Part shown: positions 1-10,689 of the stretch, piece by piece | Layout: each line of letters begins with the position of its first letter | Numbering within the stretch: position 1 is the stretch's first letter | Assembly: GCF_947172395.1 (NCBI RefSeq) | Contig: NC_069094.1 | Span: 13,940,292-14,004,291 of the forward strand | Origin: Bicyclus anynana | Lineage: Eukaryota > Arthropoda > Insecta > Lepidoptera > Nymphalidae | Direction of reading: 5' to 3' | Length of the DNA stretch: 64,000 nt | Program-made: the position numbers and the translations under genes | Notes under the pieces: generated by a model | Databases searched by the model: none | What the model saw: the letters and a program-made list of their open reading frames with translations, nothing else | What the model was told of the DNA's origin: nothing

Positions 1-300
1 TGTTTATTTTCTATACACATGATATACTAACAATTGAACCCTGGGCTTCTGTTCCTTTCCTGAAATCCTCTTTTCCTTTTAACTATGGTCTGGGTTAGGC
101 ATAACAACAGAACAGATGTCTAATCGTTTTTTACAAAATAAAGTCTATTTTTATGGTTACTACTGTAAGAAACGTGTCGCATAATGTCACGTTTTATATC
201 CAGAATCATTCTGAAAATGACAGAAAGCTTCTCAAGTCTGAATTTGATTAATAATACATTTCTTTTATTTAGTCTGGAACTAGGAAATCTGCTTGGTCAT
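1..300. other. AT-rich intron sequence, nothing recognised
   Basis: Upstream of the RTE fragment and of the first receptor exon in the window; no open frame or repeat I can name. Confidence 0.6.
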
Positions 301-301
301 G

Positions 302-304
<3 letters not shown>

Positions 305-336
<32 letters not shown>

Positions 337-665
337 TCCTCATAGGCCTCCATCATTGGCATCTTTTTGTAGGTAAGCCAGCCCGCTCTATTTGTAGGTT
401 TTTGCATCCAATCGATGCCAGCCACCTTTCGAAGATCGTTGCTCCACTTATTTGGGGAGTGTCCCACACTCCGCTTACCGAGATGCAGTCTCCACTCAAG
501 AACCTTTCGACTCCAATGACCATCGCTCGTTCGACAGGCATGGTCAGCCCACTGCCACTTTTATGTACTAGCCCTTAGAGCTACTTATATCGGTTTCTTT
601 GGTTCTTTGGTGAATTACTTCGTTTTGGATTTTTTTCAAAGGAATTGGCCTTGGCATGGTCATGT
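305..665 (-). mobile_element. RTE-type LINE 3' fragment with (ATG)n tail
   Basis: The minus strand encodes a decayed RTE reverse transcriptase C-terminus in more than one frame (QNEVIHQRTKETDI, VLEWRLHLGKRSVG, LRKVAGIDWMQ) and ends in (ATG)n, seen on the plus strand as the CAT repeat at 302-336. The same family on the plus strand is at 1434 and 61190. Confidence 0.75.
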
Positions 666-1125
666 CTTTCGTATTAAATACTATGAATCAATACGTACGA
701 TATACCTTTATTATAGAGGGTGCTGCGGAGTATTTCCCATAACTCTGGGATAATATTATTTACCGAAAATCAATTTAAAATGTTCAAAAAACATTGTGTT
801 CTAAAATTACGGGGATCTACGGGGTAAATAATACTTCTTTTGTAAATAGATCTTAAATTGTGTCTATTAAACGCATCCTTATAATTAGTTAGTTTAGCTT
901 TACGTATTTTAAAATGCAAGGCGTGTTTATACCGATAGTCAGAATTATTTGAATTACTATTGAATGGAAAATAAAAAGGTTTTTTTTTAATAAAAAAAAT
1001 ACTAGTTCGGCTCTATAAGTGGACTCGTGAACACCTTGAAGTGGGGGACTCCCGACCACCTTTAGGGAGATTGGGTATGGAGGGTTTGGAGGGTTTTTTG
1101 TTCTACTACATTTCTCTTGTTGCAG

Positions 1126-1227
1126 CGACTGGGTGTTTGGAGTGCGTTACTGTCAACTGAGCAACTTCATAGCGAACGTCACTGTCGCGGCCAGCGTGTT
1201 CACTCTCACCGGGATATCATTTGACAG
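1126..1227 (+). CDS. TkR86C: Natalisin/tachykinin-type neuropeptide receptor, TM3 exon (first in window)
   Basis: First visible exon of a rhodopsin-class GPCR; TM1, TM2 and the N-terminus are upstream of the window. After one base completing a codon it reads DWVFGVRYCQLSNF, then TM3 (IANVTVAASVFTLTGISFD). It includes the Cys that normally bonds to extracellular loop 2. Acceptor ttgttgcag, donor ACAG/gtgaga. It ends in phase 2, so the Arg of the DRY motif is split and completed by the exon at 4634. The protein is expected to bind an amidated neuropeptide at the neuronal plasma membrane and couple to G proteins. The later TM7 exon (QHIYLGFYWLAMANAMVNP) resembles Drosophila TkR86C, the natalisin-receptor branch, more than TkR99D; that assignment is from memory of the family. 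Confidence 0.92.
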
Positions 1228-1433
1228 GTGAGAATAATGATATTAATATATCGGGTGCCAACGATTTTTGGTTTTATCCCCAAAATCGTTTGTACTCGGC
1301 TGGATTACTGGAGTAGTGCGAACTAGGCCTTATGCTTAGTGCATGCTGTGACAACCAATAAGTGGGTCTGCAATAATTGCCGTAACTTATATATTTCTTA
1401 AATAAATAAATAAATAATAGTAGGGAGTAGTTA

Positions 1434-1851
1434 GCAAGTTACGGATCCGAGACTTGGTCGCTGACTATGGGCCTTATTAGAAGGCTCAAAGTCGCTCAGC
1501 GGGCGATGGAGCGAGCTATGCTTGAAGTTTCTCTGCGTGATCGAATCAGGAATGAGGAGATCCGCAGACGAACCAAAGTCACTGAAATAGCTCAGCGAGT
1601 CGCGAAGCTGAAGTGGCAATGGGCAAACCACATAGTTCGAAGAGCCGATGGACGTTGGGGTCCCAAGGTGCTGCAATGGCGACCCCGCACTGGAAAACGC
1701 AGTGTTGGGCGACCCCCCACTAGGTGGATCGAGGATATCAAGCGGGTTGCAGGGAGCCGCTGGATGCTGGCGGCTCGAGATCGTTGTGCTTGGAGGTCCA
1801 TGCAAGTGGCCTATGTCCAGCAGTGGACGTCTATCGGCTGATAAGATAAGG
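1434..1851 (+). mobile_element. RTE-type LINE 3' fragment, open reading frame preserved
   Basis: One open frame reads YGSETWSLTMGLIRRLKVAQ, then LRDRIRNEEIRRRTKVTEIA, KLKWQWANHIVRRADGRW, WRPRTGKRSVGRPPTRWIED and YVQQWTSIG, stop TGA 1839-1841. This is the standard end of arthropod RTE ORF2 proteins, after the polymerase motifs. A GATAAGGTAAGGT tail follows. 5'-truncated, non-functional. Overlapping minus-strand ORFs are shadows. Confidence 0.88.
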
Positions 1852-1863
1852 TAAGGTAAGGTA

Positions 1864-1975
1864 CTAGGGGAGCCGAAGAAGGGATATTTGGATTCACTCG
1901 AGTGCGGCAGACGAACATAAGTGAGTACAGTATACCTTGCACATTGTTGAGTATCTCCACTAAATATTGAGCCCT
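1864..1975 (+). repeat. AGGGGAGCC repeat family, copy 1
   Basis: CTAGGGGAGCCGAAGAAGGG, ACTCGAGTGCGGCAGACGAA, TTGCACATTGTTGAGTATCT; colinear with the complement of 56393-56490. Confidence 0.7.
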
Positions 1976-2232
1976 TAATACACGTTTGGGGCACCCAAAA
2001 AAAAACTAAATGAAAACAGCAATGTTTGTATTTTTGCTATAGACTGAATTTAATTAACTTCTCAGTTAGTTTTCACTGTTCGGAAGTAATTAACTGGAAA
2101 CAAGTAATAAATATTTCAGGTTGTTTCAGAAAACTTTCGAATGAGATAAAATTTCGATTTCGTAAATCTTCTAACTCGGGAATACTGTAGGTATATACAG
2201 GATTATACAGGTAGGCTAATAGGTGTTGTCTT

Positions 2233-2450
2233 AATTTAAGCCATTTCTAACATTGTCACATGAAACAACACTGTCTGCAAAATCTAAATCTATAATATAT
2301 TCTCACATGGCTTGAATTAATACATCACCGGCTTAGCACCGCCTTCATACTGATCAGCAGGTAGAACATATTATGATGTTATTTTTCGCTTTTAAGTTTA
2401 GTGGGTACGTTTTTAGGTTTTGAAGTCGGTTGTATTTTTTTTATTAATTT
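2233..2450. repeat. Dispersed repeat ending GAAGTCGGTTGTATTTT
   Basis: AATTTAAGCCATTTCTAACA, CTGATCAGCAGGTAGAACAT, TTATTTTTCGCTTTTAAGTT. Same family at 47637-47855 and a 3' part at 8196-8290. Confidence 0.7.
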
Positions 2451-2601
2451 TTTTTTGTATTGCAAAACATATTTGAAGCAATGTGCATTTTGCATTTGCA
2501 TTGGCCTCATTTTACATTTGTAGTGAGATTATCTGTCTACTAACTAACTGTCTACAGTTCTGCAGATTCATAGCTTGCCCCTTTACAACCTCACAAACTT
2601 C

Positions 2602-2912
2602 CATTGTTATCAACCCATATTCGGCTCACTGCTAAGCTCGAGCCTCCTCTCAGAAAAAGAGTGGTTAGATGGACGTAGGTCCACGCTGACCCAATGCGTA
2701 TTGGCAGACTTCACATACGCAGAGAATTAAAAAAAATATCTGGTATGCAGGTTTCCTCACGATGTTTTCCTTCACCGTTTGAGACATGTGATACTTAATT
2801 TCTTAAAATACACAGAACTGAAAAGTTGGAGATGCATACCCCGGACCGGATTCGAACCCACACGCTCCGGAAGACCCATCAGAGGTCATATCCACTGGGC
2901 TATCGCGGCTCT
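2602..2912 (-). mobile_element. SINE family A, minus strand
   Basis: Family A read on its own strand: tRNA-like head (GCCGCGATAGCCCAGTGG, B-box GTTCGAATCCGG), body GTCTCAAACGGTGAAGGAAA, GCAGACTTC..., tail TTGATAA. This is the most abundant repeat here, nearly always on the minus strand. Confidence 0.85.
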
Positions 2913-3507
2913 TAACACCCACAAACTTTACCTCTTTATAATATAGATTGAAATTGAGAATCTCGTTCCCAAATAATATGAAACCTCCATGATTTTTTCT
3001 CATTATAATCATATTACAGGCTCGGTATAGGCCTCTGGGAAATTACAGTAATGTGATACAAAATAATTAGATATTACCTATTTGCCCTTGCCGATGTTGT
3101 TTACGTAAACAAATTATTATCCCAAATATAAATAATAGTCTAAGAGTCGGTCAAGGGCACACTTTTTTTCTACTGTTCGTGCGCTATAGCATGTTGCGGG
3201 TGACAGCTCGTTTCACTCCTGAAAGTTTGCCGCGATTTAGGATAATAGTACGTATTATGAACGTCTTAAAGAAACTGTAACTCGCACCATGCTACAGCGC
3301 ACATAGTATAAGTGATCCTGCCATAGGTATATAAGTATGGTAGTCGAATGTATGAATGTACGAACGAATGAAGTATGGAGTTTGGATTAAATATTGATTA
3401 TAGAACAATGCATAGGTAGAGCGCGGGCGAAACACTATTTTATAATAATACTTAATTAATATTAAACATTCAGCATAACGGAGCGAACTGAGATACTGTA
3501 GCGATGA

Positions 3508-3650
3508 TTATTTATTAGTCGAGGTTACTACATCATTAATGAATTCCTTAAAGATAAAGGCGCTTGGAAACCATTGAATCAGCTTCCACCTTCACACTGT
3601 TGTGTTTCTTGCCGGTTTTTTCTTAGCAGAAACTGTCTAATATTTACAAA
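3508..3650 (+). mobile_element. LINE second family, short degenerate fragment
   Basis: About 140 bp similar to 18575-18770 (TAGTCGAGGTTACTACA, CAGCTTCCACCTTCACAC, TTTCTTGCCGGTTT), truncated on both sides. Confidence 0.7.
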
Positions 3651-3827
3651 ATTAACAAACTTAGATTAAAAACAAACAAAGTTGTATTTAATCTAAGTTT
3701 ATACTACAACTAATTGTATAATAAGTTTTCTAGACAGTAAAAATCCTCAAATAACGCGGATGAAGATTAAAAAAAAAATTCGCTGTAGGTATTTGTAATT
3801 CGTAAGGTCGAGTAAACGTATGTGGAT

Positions 3828-3892
3828 TGTAGATATACCTTTAGTTTTGCTGAAAGCGAATTTCAGCAAAACTGTTTCCTCAATCCACATAC
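3828..3892. repeat. Two-arm foldback
   Basis: Outer arms GTATGTGGATTG/CAATCCACATAC (12 bp) and inner arms AGTTTTGCTGAAA/TTTCAGCAAAACT (13 bp), all perfect. Confidence 0.9.
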
Positions 3893-4068
3893 TCGTAGAC
3901 TAGGCGCTCCGAGGAAATGACATTACATAAATTGAGGACCGCATTCTGTTTACAGTTTTTAAACTCAGAAAAGTATGCAGATTACGATTCTGCATGTTGC
4001 CAGGAGGTCCATTGTTCCATTCTTTTGTTATACCCAACCTCCTTTCAATCAAATAAAAATGTTTTACT

Positions 4069-4507
4069 TTTTGACGTGACATCTTATAATTCGATGAAGC
4101 AGGCTGCACACTCGAAAAAAGATGACGTCTGCGTCGTTCCCTCGCTCTAGGGTTGCCAACATTGTTTACAAGAAATCAAGTATATTATGGTCTATGAAGA
4201 TTATTTATTAAACAGTATTTTAGAAAGACGAACATTTTCTTTTGAAAAGTGCAACCATTCCATCAGTATTTTCTTACTATCAGAACCGTGGATTTTTCCG
4301 GGATGAAAAGTAGCCTATGTGTTAATCCTGAGTAAAATCTATTTCTATTCCAAATTTCAGCCAAATCGCTTCAGTAGCCGCAGCGTAAAGGAGGAACAAA
4401 CATACTTACACACTTACACACAAACTTTCGCCTTTATAATATTAGTAAGATGACATTGTCACGTCCAACTATCGTCAGTAAATCGACTTTACGGACAATC
4501 GATTTAT
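4069..4507 (+). mobile_element. MITE, TGACGTGACA family, copy 1, interrupted by a Helitron
   Basis: Colinear with the reverse complement of 54187-54454 from TTTTGACGTGAC to the GTCAGTAAA...GACTTTAC end. The extra block at 4277-4450 is absent from the other copy. Confidence 0.8.
4277..4450 (-). mobile_element. Non-autonomous Helitron inserted in a MITE
   Basis: Minus strand: 5' TCTTACTAATATTATAAAGG to a 3' end GATAG, flanked by host A and T, replacing the uninterrupted junction A/T seen at 54241/54242. The precise ends by comparison show this repeat family is a Helitron. Confidence 0.85.
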
Positions 4508-4633
4508 TTTAACTTAGTCAGGGGTCTATCACTGCCTTCTGCGATGCGGGCATTTTATTAACTTGGAACTACAACGATTATTGCCTGCTCATCGTTAATG
4601 TGGTAAATTAATCGTACTTTGTTTGTTGAATAG

Positions 4634-4768
4634 GTACCAAGCGATCGTCAGACCAATGCGGCCGAGGATGTCAAAGACATGCTCCCTCATCATGATAGCC
4701 GTCATCTGGGCGAGCGGGATGCTCCTAGCTGTGCCATGTTTACTGTACTCCACTACTAAGGAATATCG
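4634..4768 (+). CDS. TkR86C: Natalisin/tachykinin-type receptor, ICL2-TM4 exon
   Basis: Starts with the G that completes the split Arg codon, giving D-R-Y followed by QAIVRPMRPRMSK (intracellular loop 2) and TM4 (SLIMIAVIWASGMLLAVPCL), then YSTTKEY at the start of extracellular loop 2. Acceptor gttgaatag (short pyrimidine tract), donor CG/gtaaga, phase 2. The 135 nt are 44 codons plus 3 split bases. In this superfamily the DRY Arg and loop 2 contact the G protein. A tRNA-headed SINE begins about 10 bases after the donor. Confidence 0.93.
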
Positions 4769-4778
4769 GTAAGAACAT

Positions 4779-4940
4779 AGCCTCAATAGCTCAACGGTGA
4801 GAGCGGTCGGACTCATAACCGAGGGGTGGTGGTTCGGTCCCCGCCCCGTTGGTCTATTGTCGTACCCACTCCTATCACAGTCTTTCCCGACTAGTTGGAG
4901 GGGAATGGGAATATTGGTCATATTATAAAAAAATATGGCA
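4779..4940 (+). mobile_element. SINE with tRNA-Met-like head
   Basis: The head has A-box TAGCTCAACGGTGAGAGCGG, an anticodon loop CTCATAA (CAT) and B-box GGTTCGGTCCC. The body CGTTGGTCTATTGTCGTACC to GGCAAATATTCTT recurs at 56876-56990. Begins about 10 bases after the TM4 exon donor. Confidence 0.75.
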
Positions 4941-5838
4941 AATATTCTTTTTATTATATTAAAAAACTTAACTAAAGTGCTACGAAATTACTATATCCAG
5001 GTCAAAACCAACGCTTATGTTAATCACAAATATATAGTGTGGCCACAGTCCTTAGAAATTTTAAATATAGGTAATTTTTTTAGAATTTACCATACTTGTT
5101 TAATCGACAAAGGTTATCGCAAAGTACGTACCTTATGATTACTTTGAGAGTGTCAAAATAAGCAGTCGTATCTTTTTTTAATTTTTTTACAGCTTTAACC
5201 GACTGAGTACTTTTTATTTTTTTAATTTCAACTCTATAGCTCTACAAATTCCTGAGATAAAGAATATTGACAAACAGACGTACAGGCAACAATATGATCC
5301 TATAAGGTTTCCGTTTTTCCTTTTGAGGTCCCTACCTACCTCTCTAAATAAGAAATTTTGGTCAAAAAAATTAATTGGTCGCGCATATCGAGCTACCTTT
5401 TTTTACTTAATTATGTATTATGTGCTATTGAGCTAATAATATAAGGAATTATCAATATTTGACATAAATTTTTGTGACCTTATTTTCAAATAAAGAAAAT
5501 TAAACCAAAATGCTAAATTAATCACAAATCCAAAAATATAATTATACTTAATCAAGTCTTCTGAATAGGAATTGGTACGTGATTTGCGTTTATTATCTCT
5601 TTTGACGTCAAACGAGATATTCCTTATTTTTAGCGAAATTGTACATTATTTTGATGGTTTAATTAAACGATAGAGTTTGGTCGGCGCCGACGTCCAATTA
5701 CAGTCTAACGAAAGACATTAATTACAATTCAAGTACTTGAATCTAATCTAATACATATCATAATCCATACGGAAGTATACATAAACAATTATCCCGACCG
5801 ACTTTTCGTTCGCGGCTGATAATCTCTTTTTATTTTTT
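4941..5838. other. AT-rich receptor intron 2, nothing recognised
   Basis: Only short chance ORFs. The stretches 666-1125, 2913-3507, 3651-3827 and 5900-6300 look the same. Confidence 0.5.
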
Positions 5839-5881
5839 AACCGACTTCCAAAAAGGAGGAGGTTCTACGTTCGGCTGTATG
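5839..5881. repeat. AACCGACTTCC short repeat, copy 1
   Basis: Core of about 43 bp (AACCGACTTCCAAAAAGGAG to TTCGGCTGTATG), preceded by T6 and followed by T12. A longer related segment (GGACCGATTTTAAAAATTCT) follows only at this copy. Confidence 0.85.
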
Positions 5882-6299
5882 TTTTTTTTTTTTGTATGTC
5901 CAGCGATAATTCCGTCATTTGTGGACCGATTTTAAAAATTCTTTTTTTGTTTTGAAGGGTTTGATTCCAGGGTGGTCCCATTTATTTTATTTTATATGTT
6001 TATTTATAATCAACAGCGTAACAGTGGGCACATAATTATTAGATTACATAAGCTTAAAACTAAGGCCACAAAGATTACAGAATATACATATTATACAAAG
6101 CTACAATACAATTTCAGGTATATTAAAATTAAAAGATAAAAATGTTCTATAAAATCTTAACAAAATTTTTGTGAATGTGTGTGAGCATGTGTGTGTGTAA
6201 ATTATAAAGTTCTGTGTGTCTTGATCACTTCTTTTTTTGTGTTTTAGATAGGTAAAATAAATCTAAATTGTAATAAAGTTTATTATATGTTCGTGCCAG

Positions 6300-6550
6300 A
6301 CGTAATACAATAGAATTTTGCGCTCTCATGGTGAGATTAACCATGTACGCAGGAGATATTATAGTGCACAAGTGTATGCGCAAGCACAGGTGCACTCTCT
6401 CTTCTCTCACTCTTGTAATCCGATGGGACGGCAGACCGACACGACCGACGACGACGAGAGATCAGGCGCAGGACCGACGGCTTTACGTGCTCTCCGAGGC
6501 ACGGGGGTGTACTAACACCGCCAACTTACCAACTCCAGGTTGCTGTTAAG
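6300..6550. repeat. GC-richer unclassified repeat-like block
   Basis: Includes CAGGACCGACGGCTTTACGT and CGAGGCACGGGGGTGTACTA, a block I recall as repetitive in moths. Overlapping ORFs on both strands, none with a recognisable domain. Confidence 0.4.
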
Positions 6551-6808
6551 ATTTTCTTTGTAAGAAAAATCCAAATAACCTTTTTTTTGTTGACCCGGGA
6601 TTCGAACCAATACTAATATTATAAATGAGAAAGTAGTCTGTCTGTATGTCTGTTAACAAACAAAGTTGCGGGCGTTACTAGTATTATCATAAAATTAATT
6701 TTCATATGAAACATTAGTAATTTTCATAAAAGATAGTTTTATAAAATTTCCTTTTACTATTGCGTTCTGACGAGTTCTTCTATCTTATTTGAAGTTTTAT
6801 GACAATAA

Positions 6809-7110
6809 CTAGCTGCCTAGCCCCGCGGTGTTACTCGCGAAAAATAAAGGGATATCCGGGATAAATAGCAGCCTATGTGTTAATCCAGATTATAATATAT
6901 CTCCATTCCAATTTACAGGTAATTCGGTTCAGTAGTGGCGTCGTGAAAGAGTGACAAACATTCATACCACCATAACCATTAGTTTTTCTCAAATCTCGGA
7001 AAACCATGGATTTTTTCGGGACAAAAACAACCCTATGTGTTTACTTATTTTCATTTTAAATTCCATCAAAATCGATATTAAAGGATAACAAACATCCAGA
7101 GTTTAGATAA
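6809..7110 (-). mobile_element. Helitron, two-block form, degenerate 5' end
   Basis: Begins CTAG after A on the plus strand, with GATATCCGGGATAAATAGCA and AAGAGTGACAAACATTC, then a second diverged block. The 5'-TC end is not clear. Lies just before the receptor loop-2 exon. Confidence 0.65.
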
Positions 7111-7135
7111 AATTAATGTACCCGTAAGACTAGTT

Positions 7136-7179
7136 AACCGACTTCTAAAAAGGAGGAGGTTCTACGTTCAGCTGTATGT
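7136..7179. repeat. AACCGACTTCC short repeat, copy 2, beside a receptor exon
   Basis: AACCGACTTCTAAAAAGGAG to TTCAGCTGTATG; ends 23 bases before the exon at 7203. Confidence 0.85.
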
Positions 7180-7202
7180 ATTTCACAAAGTACTTGTTGC
7201 AG

Positions 7203-7280
7203 ATCGAAGGGAACCTTAAAAACTGCATGCCTGCTGTCGTGGCCTGATGGTTTACCTGACGTCTCATACATGGACTTTGT
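7203..7280 (+). CDS. TkR86C: Natalisin/tachykinin-type receptor, extracellular loop 2 exon (78 nt)
   Basis: A 78-nt exon found by looking for the conserved loop-2 motif between the TM4 and TM5 exons. Acceptor tacttgttgcag, donor TTTGT/gtaagt. Its first base completes the Arg codon left open at 4768; then it reads SKGTLKTACLLSWPDG and LPDVSYMDF, and the last two bases plus the first of the next exon make Val, giving DFVYQVLFF across the junction. Cys-x3-Trp-Pro-Asp-Gly is the tachykinin/natalisin receptor loop-2 signature, and the Cys pairs with the TM3 Cys. Both phases match the neighbouring exons, which makes chance unlikely. A short dispersed repeat (7136-7179) ends about 21 bases before the acceptor. 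Confidence 0.9.
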
Positions 7281-7427
7281 GTAAGTATTAGTTAATATAA
7301 AAGCTTTTATTTAATTGAAACCTTAATAGTTCCATGGTTAAAAGGGATCACTCATTACCAAGAGATCATAGTTCCTAGACTAAGAAAGAACTAACCAAGA
7401 TCTCACTAATTAAGATCTCTAACCAGA

Positions 7428-7712
7428 ACTGCTGACCTCGAGTCTCCTGTCACAATGAGAGGGATTAGGCCAATAGTCCACCACGCTGGCCCAATGCGGA
7501 TTGGCAGACTTCACACACGCAGAAAATTAAGAAAATTCTCTGGTATGCAGGTTTCCTCACGATTTCCTTCACCGTTTGAGACACGTGATATTTAATTTCT
7601 TAAAATGCACACAACTAAAAAGATGGAGGTGCATACCCTGGACCGGATTTGAACCCACACCCTCTGGAATCGGACGCAGAGGTCATATCTGTTGGACTAC
7701 ACAGGCTCACCT
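7428..7712 (-). mobile_element. SINE family A, minus strand
   Basis: Nearly full-length; the head carries GGGTTCAAATCCGG. Confidence 0.85.
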
Positions 7713-7744
7713 GCTGTACTACGAGTATATGTCATAATTATCTA

Positions 7745-7930
7745 CTACTAACAGTGTTTCGTCTTATTGGTGGGGAACCATGGTATGGCCTATACGACTA
7801 TTGGTCATTACCATACCAGACCTGAGCCAATGTCGAAAATTTAAAATCTAAATTGACCCGAAATGGAAATCGAACCCTGGACCTTTCTATTAAGACCCCA
7901 GCATAACCAACTGCGCCAAAAAGGTCGTCT
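7745..7930 (-). mobile_element. Third tRNA-headed SINE (minus strand)
   Basis: Read on the minus strand: GACGACCTTTTTGGCGCAGT, B-box AGGGTTCGATTTCC, then a body ending in the CCCCACCAATAAGACGA region. The head recurs, decayed, at 25960-26030. Confidence 0.65.
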
Positions 7931-8505
7931 TATGTTGCTCATTAACCTTCTCTATCCTTCAGTGGATGTGCCGGAATCGGTTGAGTCGTTCCAGAGATTA
8001 TTTTAAAGTTAGTTTGTCTTTCTTAAAAGCATACTTTTAGATTGGTTCCATTTAATTTTCATGAAAATCGGTTCAGTAAGTACTTTGTGTTAAAATGAAA
8101 ATAACGAAATTGCCCGTCCGTCTAACAACAGAAACACTAAAAACAGAAAAATGCAATCTTTTTAACAAAAAAATTCTACTGACTTCAAAAAAACAAAATT
8201 AAACTAAAAAGCCTTCAAAGTGATCAGAAGGAAGTACATACGATGTTATTTTTCGCCTTTTAGTTTTATTTTTGTGTTTTTGAAGTGTGTTGGAAATACA
8301 TATAAATAAATGTGTTTTTTATTGTTAAAAACATTTAATATTTATATGTATTAATAAATAAGCTTCAATAAGCTGCAGGTTTTACAAATTAGTATTCCCG
8401 CAAATACCTAAATGTAAATGTGTGATGGAATGGTTCAAAAGGCTCTCGTAAATTTCAGCATTGGTACAACGACATGGATTTTCCACTGTAGGTGCTTATA
8501 CACTA

Positions 8506-9150
8506 AGAGCCCGTGAACTCCAGACCTTCGTCATTTAAAAGCTGAAAGTTTTATCCCTTCGATAAACACTATTTAATTTGAAACGTCAAAGGTCTCTAGC
8601 GAAGGTTTGCCATGAAGCCTGGCAAATGAGGATATTATATTACGCCGATAAAAATATAAAAATTCAAGTACAAACATAAGGTATCTATTGTAAACCGTTA
8701 AAGAGTTCCCTTCTCTGTATTTCGACTCCACCATCAGATCCAATCCAGACCTTCATTAAGTTATAGTGCTTTAAAGTAGTTAATGGATAAAATATAAAAC
8801 GCTATAGTTGCGCTTAAAAATTTTGAAAGTTCCCCTCGACTTCTCCAAGATTTCATCATTAGATCCTTGTATGGTGACAACAAAACCATCTCAGTAGTAT
8901 ACCCTTCCGAACAAAAAAATAATTATTCAAATCGATCCAGGCGTCTTTGAGTAATCAGGTGACATAAATACAATAAAAAAAAAAACATAAGTACACTCGA
9001 ATTTAGGACCTCCTCCTCAATTCGAGTGTAATTTTTTTTTAAGTCGATCCAAACTCCATAATTGGCTACTGTACTTATTTATGGAAGGAGCATGAGCTGA
9101 CAAACTTTCAGCTTTTATAAAATGACGAAGGTCTCGCGTTCACGGGCTCT
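8506..9150. mobile_element. MITE-like element with about 45-bp TIRs
   Basis: AGAGCCCGTGAAC...GACCTTCGTCATTT...AAAGCTGAAAGTT on the left is mirrored at 9100-9150. An internal 12-bp hairpin (8992-9003/9019-9030) flanks a CCTCCTCCT block. No ORF. Lies in receptor intron 3. Confidence 0.7.
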
Positions 9151-10007
9151 CCGTCTGTTACGTTAGAAATACGAGTACCTACTATGCAAATTGCTGGAGC
9201 CATTATTTCTTGCTCGGTAGTTGGCTTATACGCAAATTTTTGACGAGCCTTTTATACCTCGAAATTTGTCTAAAAGTGGTAGTATTTTTGGCTAAAATAT
9301 TACCTCAGTATATTACTTTTAGCGATGTACTAAGTTAAAGGCAATTTGAAAAGCGTTAGAGTGTAATAGTAAAGTAATAAAATAAATTTCACCACAACTG
9401 AGAGTTATTTGAAATAAACAATTTCGAAGAAACCGTATTTCAGCTAATCGTAGTATGATAAATTTTGTGTCAGAAATTCCATTATCATAATAGAGAAAAT
9501 GCTGACATCTTCATCGTATATAGAATCCACGTAGAATAAGCTTTCTATCATAAACCATGGCTTGGAGTTTATCCTTGAGGATATTTTTTTTCAAGTATAA
9601 GGGGTAGGATTGTTAGAGTATACTAGCTGACCCAGTCAAGCGTTGCTTTAACTTATTAAACCTGTCAACTTCACCCCATTAGCTAGTTACCAATAATGTT
9701 CAACCTATCGGCGACAACCAGAATCTTTAGACGCATAAATATACTAAGTTTCAGGTACCTACCCCCAAATATCTACCCAAAAACGTCGAACAGCTGTCGG
9801 ACCATAGGGTTTATTAAGTTTTTTAATTGATTTTGATGTGAAACATCTAGCCGCGCGTAAATTTCTGGCGACGCGTCGCCACGCTATATGATGGTATATA
9901 CATAGTCTATATGCAGTGTGTGTACGATTTTAATGGATTATAATAATGACGATGTTTCACATCTACCAGGCGTCCCGTGACGGCTCAAATTTGTTTTACT
10001 TGTGCAG
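9151..10007. other. Intron 3 end; degenerate TE start near 9626
   Basis: CTAGCTGACCCAGTCAAGCG at 9626 begins another dispersed family (also 34140, CTAGCTGACCCAACCAATG). Otherwise AT-rich. Confidence 0.4.
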
Positions 10008-10158
10008 GTACCAAGTGTTGTTCTTCGTGGTCACGTACGCGGTGCCCATGCTCGGGATGACGTTCTTCTACTCGGCGATGGGGCGAGTCCTGTGGGGGTC
10101 TAGATCCATCGGTGAACTGACGCAGAGGCAAGCTGACTCCATACGATCTAAAAGAAAG
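10008..10158 (+). CDS. TkR86C: Natalisin/tachykinin-type receptor, TM5-ICL3 exon
   Basis: One base completes Val, then 50 codons: YQVLFFVVTYAVPMLGMTFF (TM5 with its conserved Pro), then YSAMGRVLWGSRSIGE and LTQRQADSIRSKRK (intracellular loop 3). The LWGS-(R/K)-(S/T)-IGE block followed by RQ...(K/R)SKRK is diagnostic of insect tachykinin-family receptors. Acceptor ttacttgtgcag, donor AAAG/gtatat, phase 0. In-frame sequence upstream of the acceptor, including an ATG, is intron. Confidence 0.95.
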
Positions 10159-10689
10159 GTATATACAACATATTAATTTGTTATGAAACTATCCAAACAG
10201 ATCGTGCCGCGTTGCAAGAACCAGCTCATGACTAAGGGCCCCGTATGGGTTCGAAACTGGTCGGGCATACTCTGACGTCGTATCACGTGAGTTAAAGCCG
10301 AGTTTTATAAACAATTATTAATGTAAATAAAATAAAATAAATAAAAAAAAATATTGACGTTTTGGTTGTTTTTTACATACATATTATAGGAGATCGTCAT
10401 CAACACGTATAAATTAGCTTTACTTGTAACTATGTATGTAAGAACATATCTTCGATTAGGATGAAATTTTGCACACGCTCTGAATTCTGGTGACGATACA
10501 CGACTAGCTAAGAAACATCATTACAAATCCAATATGGCGGCCTCCCCAAGATGGCGGACTGGGTGTTTGAAATCCACCCCTATGATATGGATATCAAATG
10601 AAAGGGTTTGCTGTCAGGAATACGAAAAAAATATTATTAACAATATTATTAAAAATATTATTAATAATTATTAACAATCTAAATTAGGG

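Noticed and set aside
1431..1994. 187-codon minus-strand ORF
   Set aside because: Antisense shadow of the RTE LINE fragment, whose plus-strand frame has clear homology.
4785..4850. Possible tRNA-Met gene
   Set aside because: Acceptor stem does not close and the sequence continues into a repeated SINE body.
4595..4921. 108-codon minus-strand ORF
   Set aside because: Shadow of the TM4 exon and adjoining SINE.
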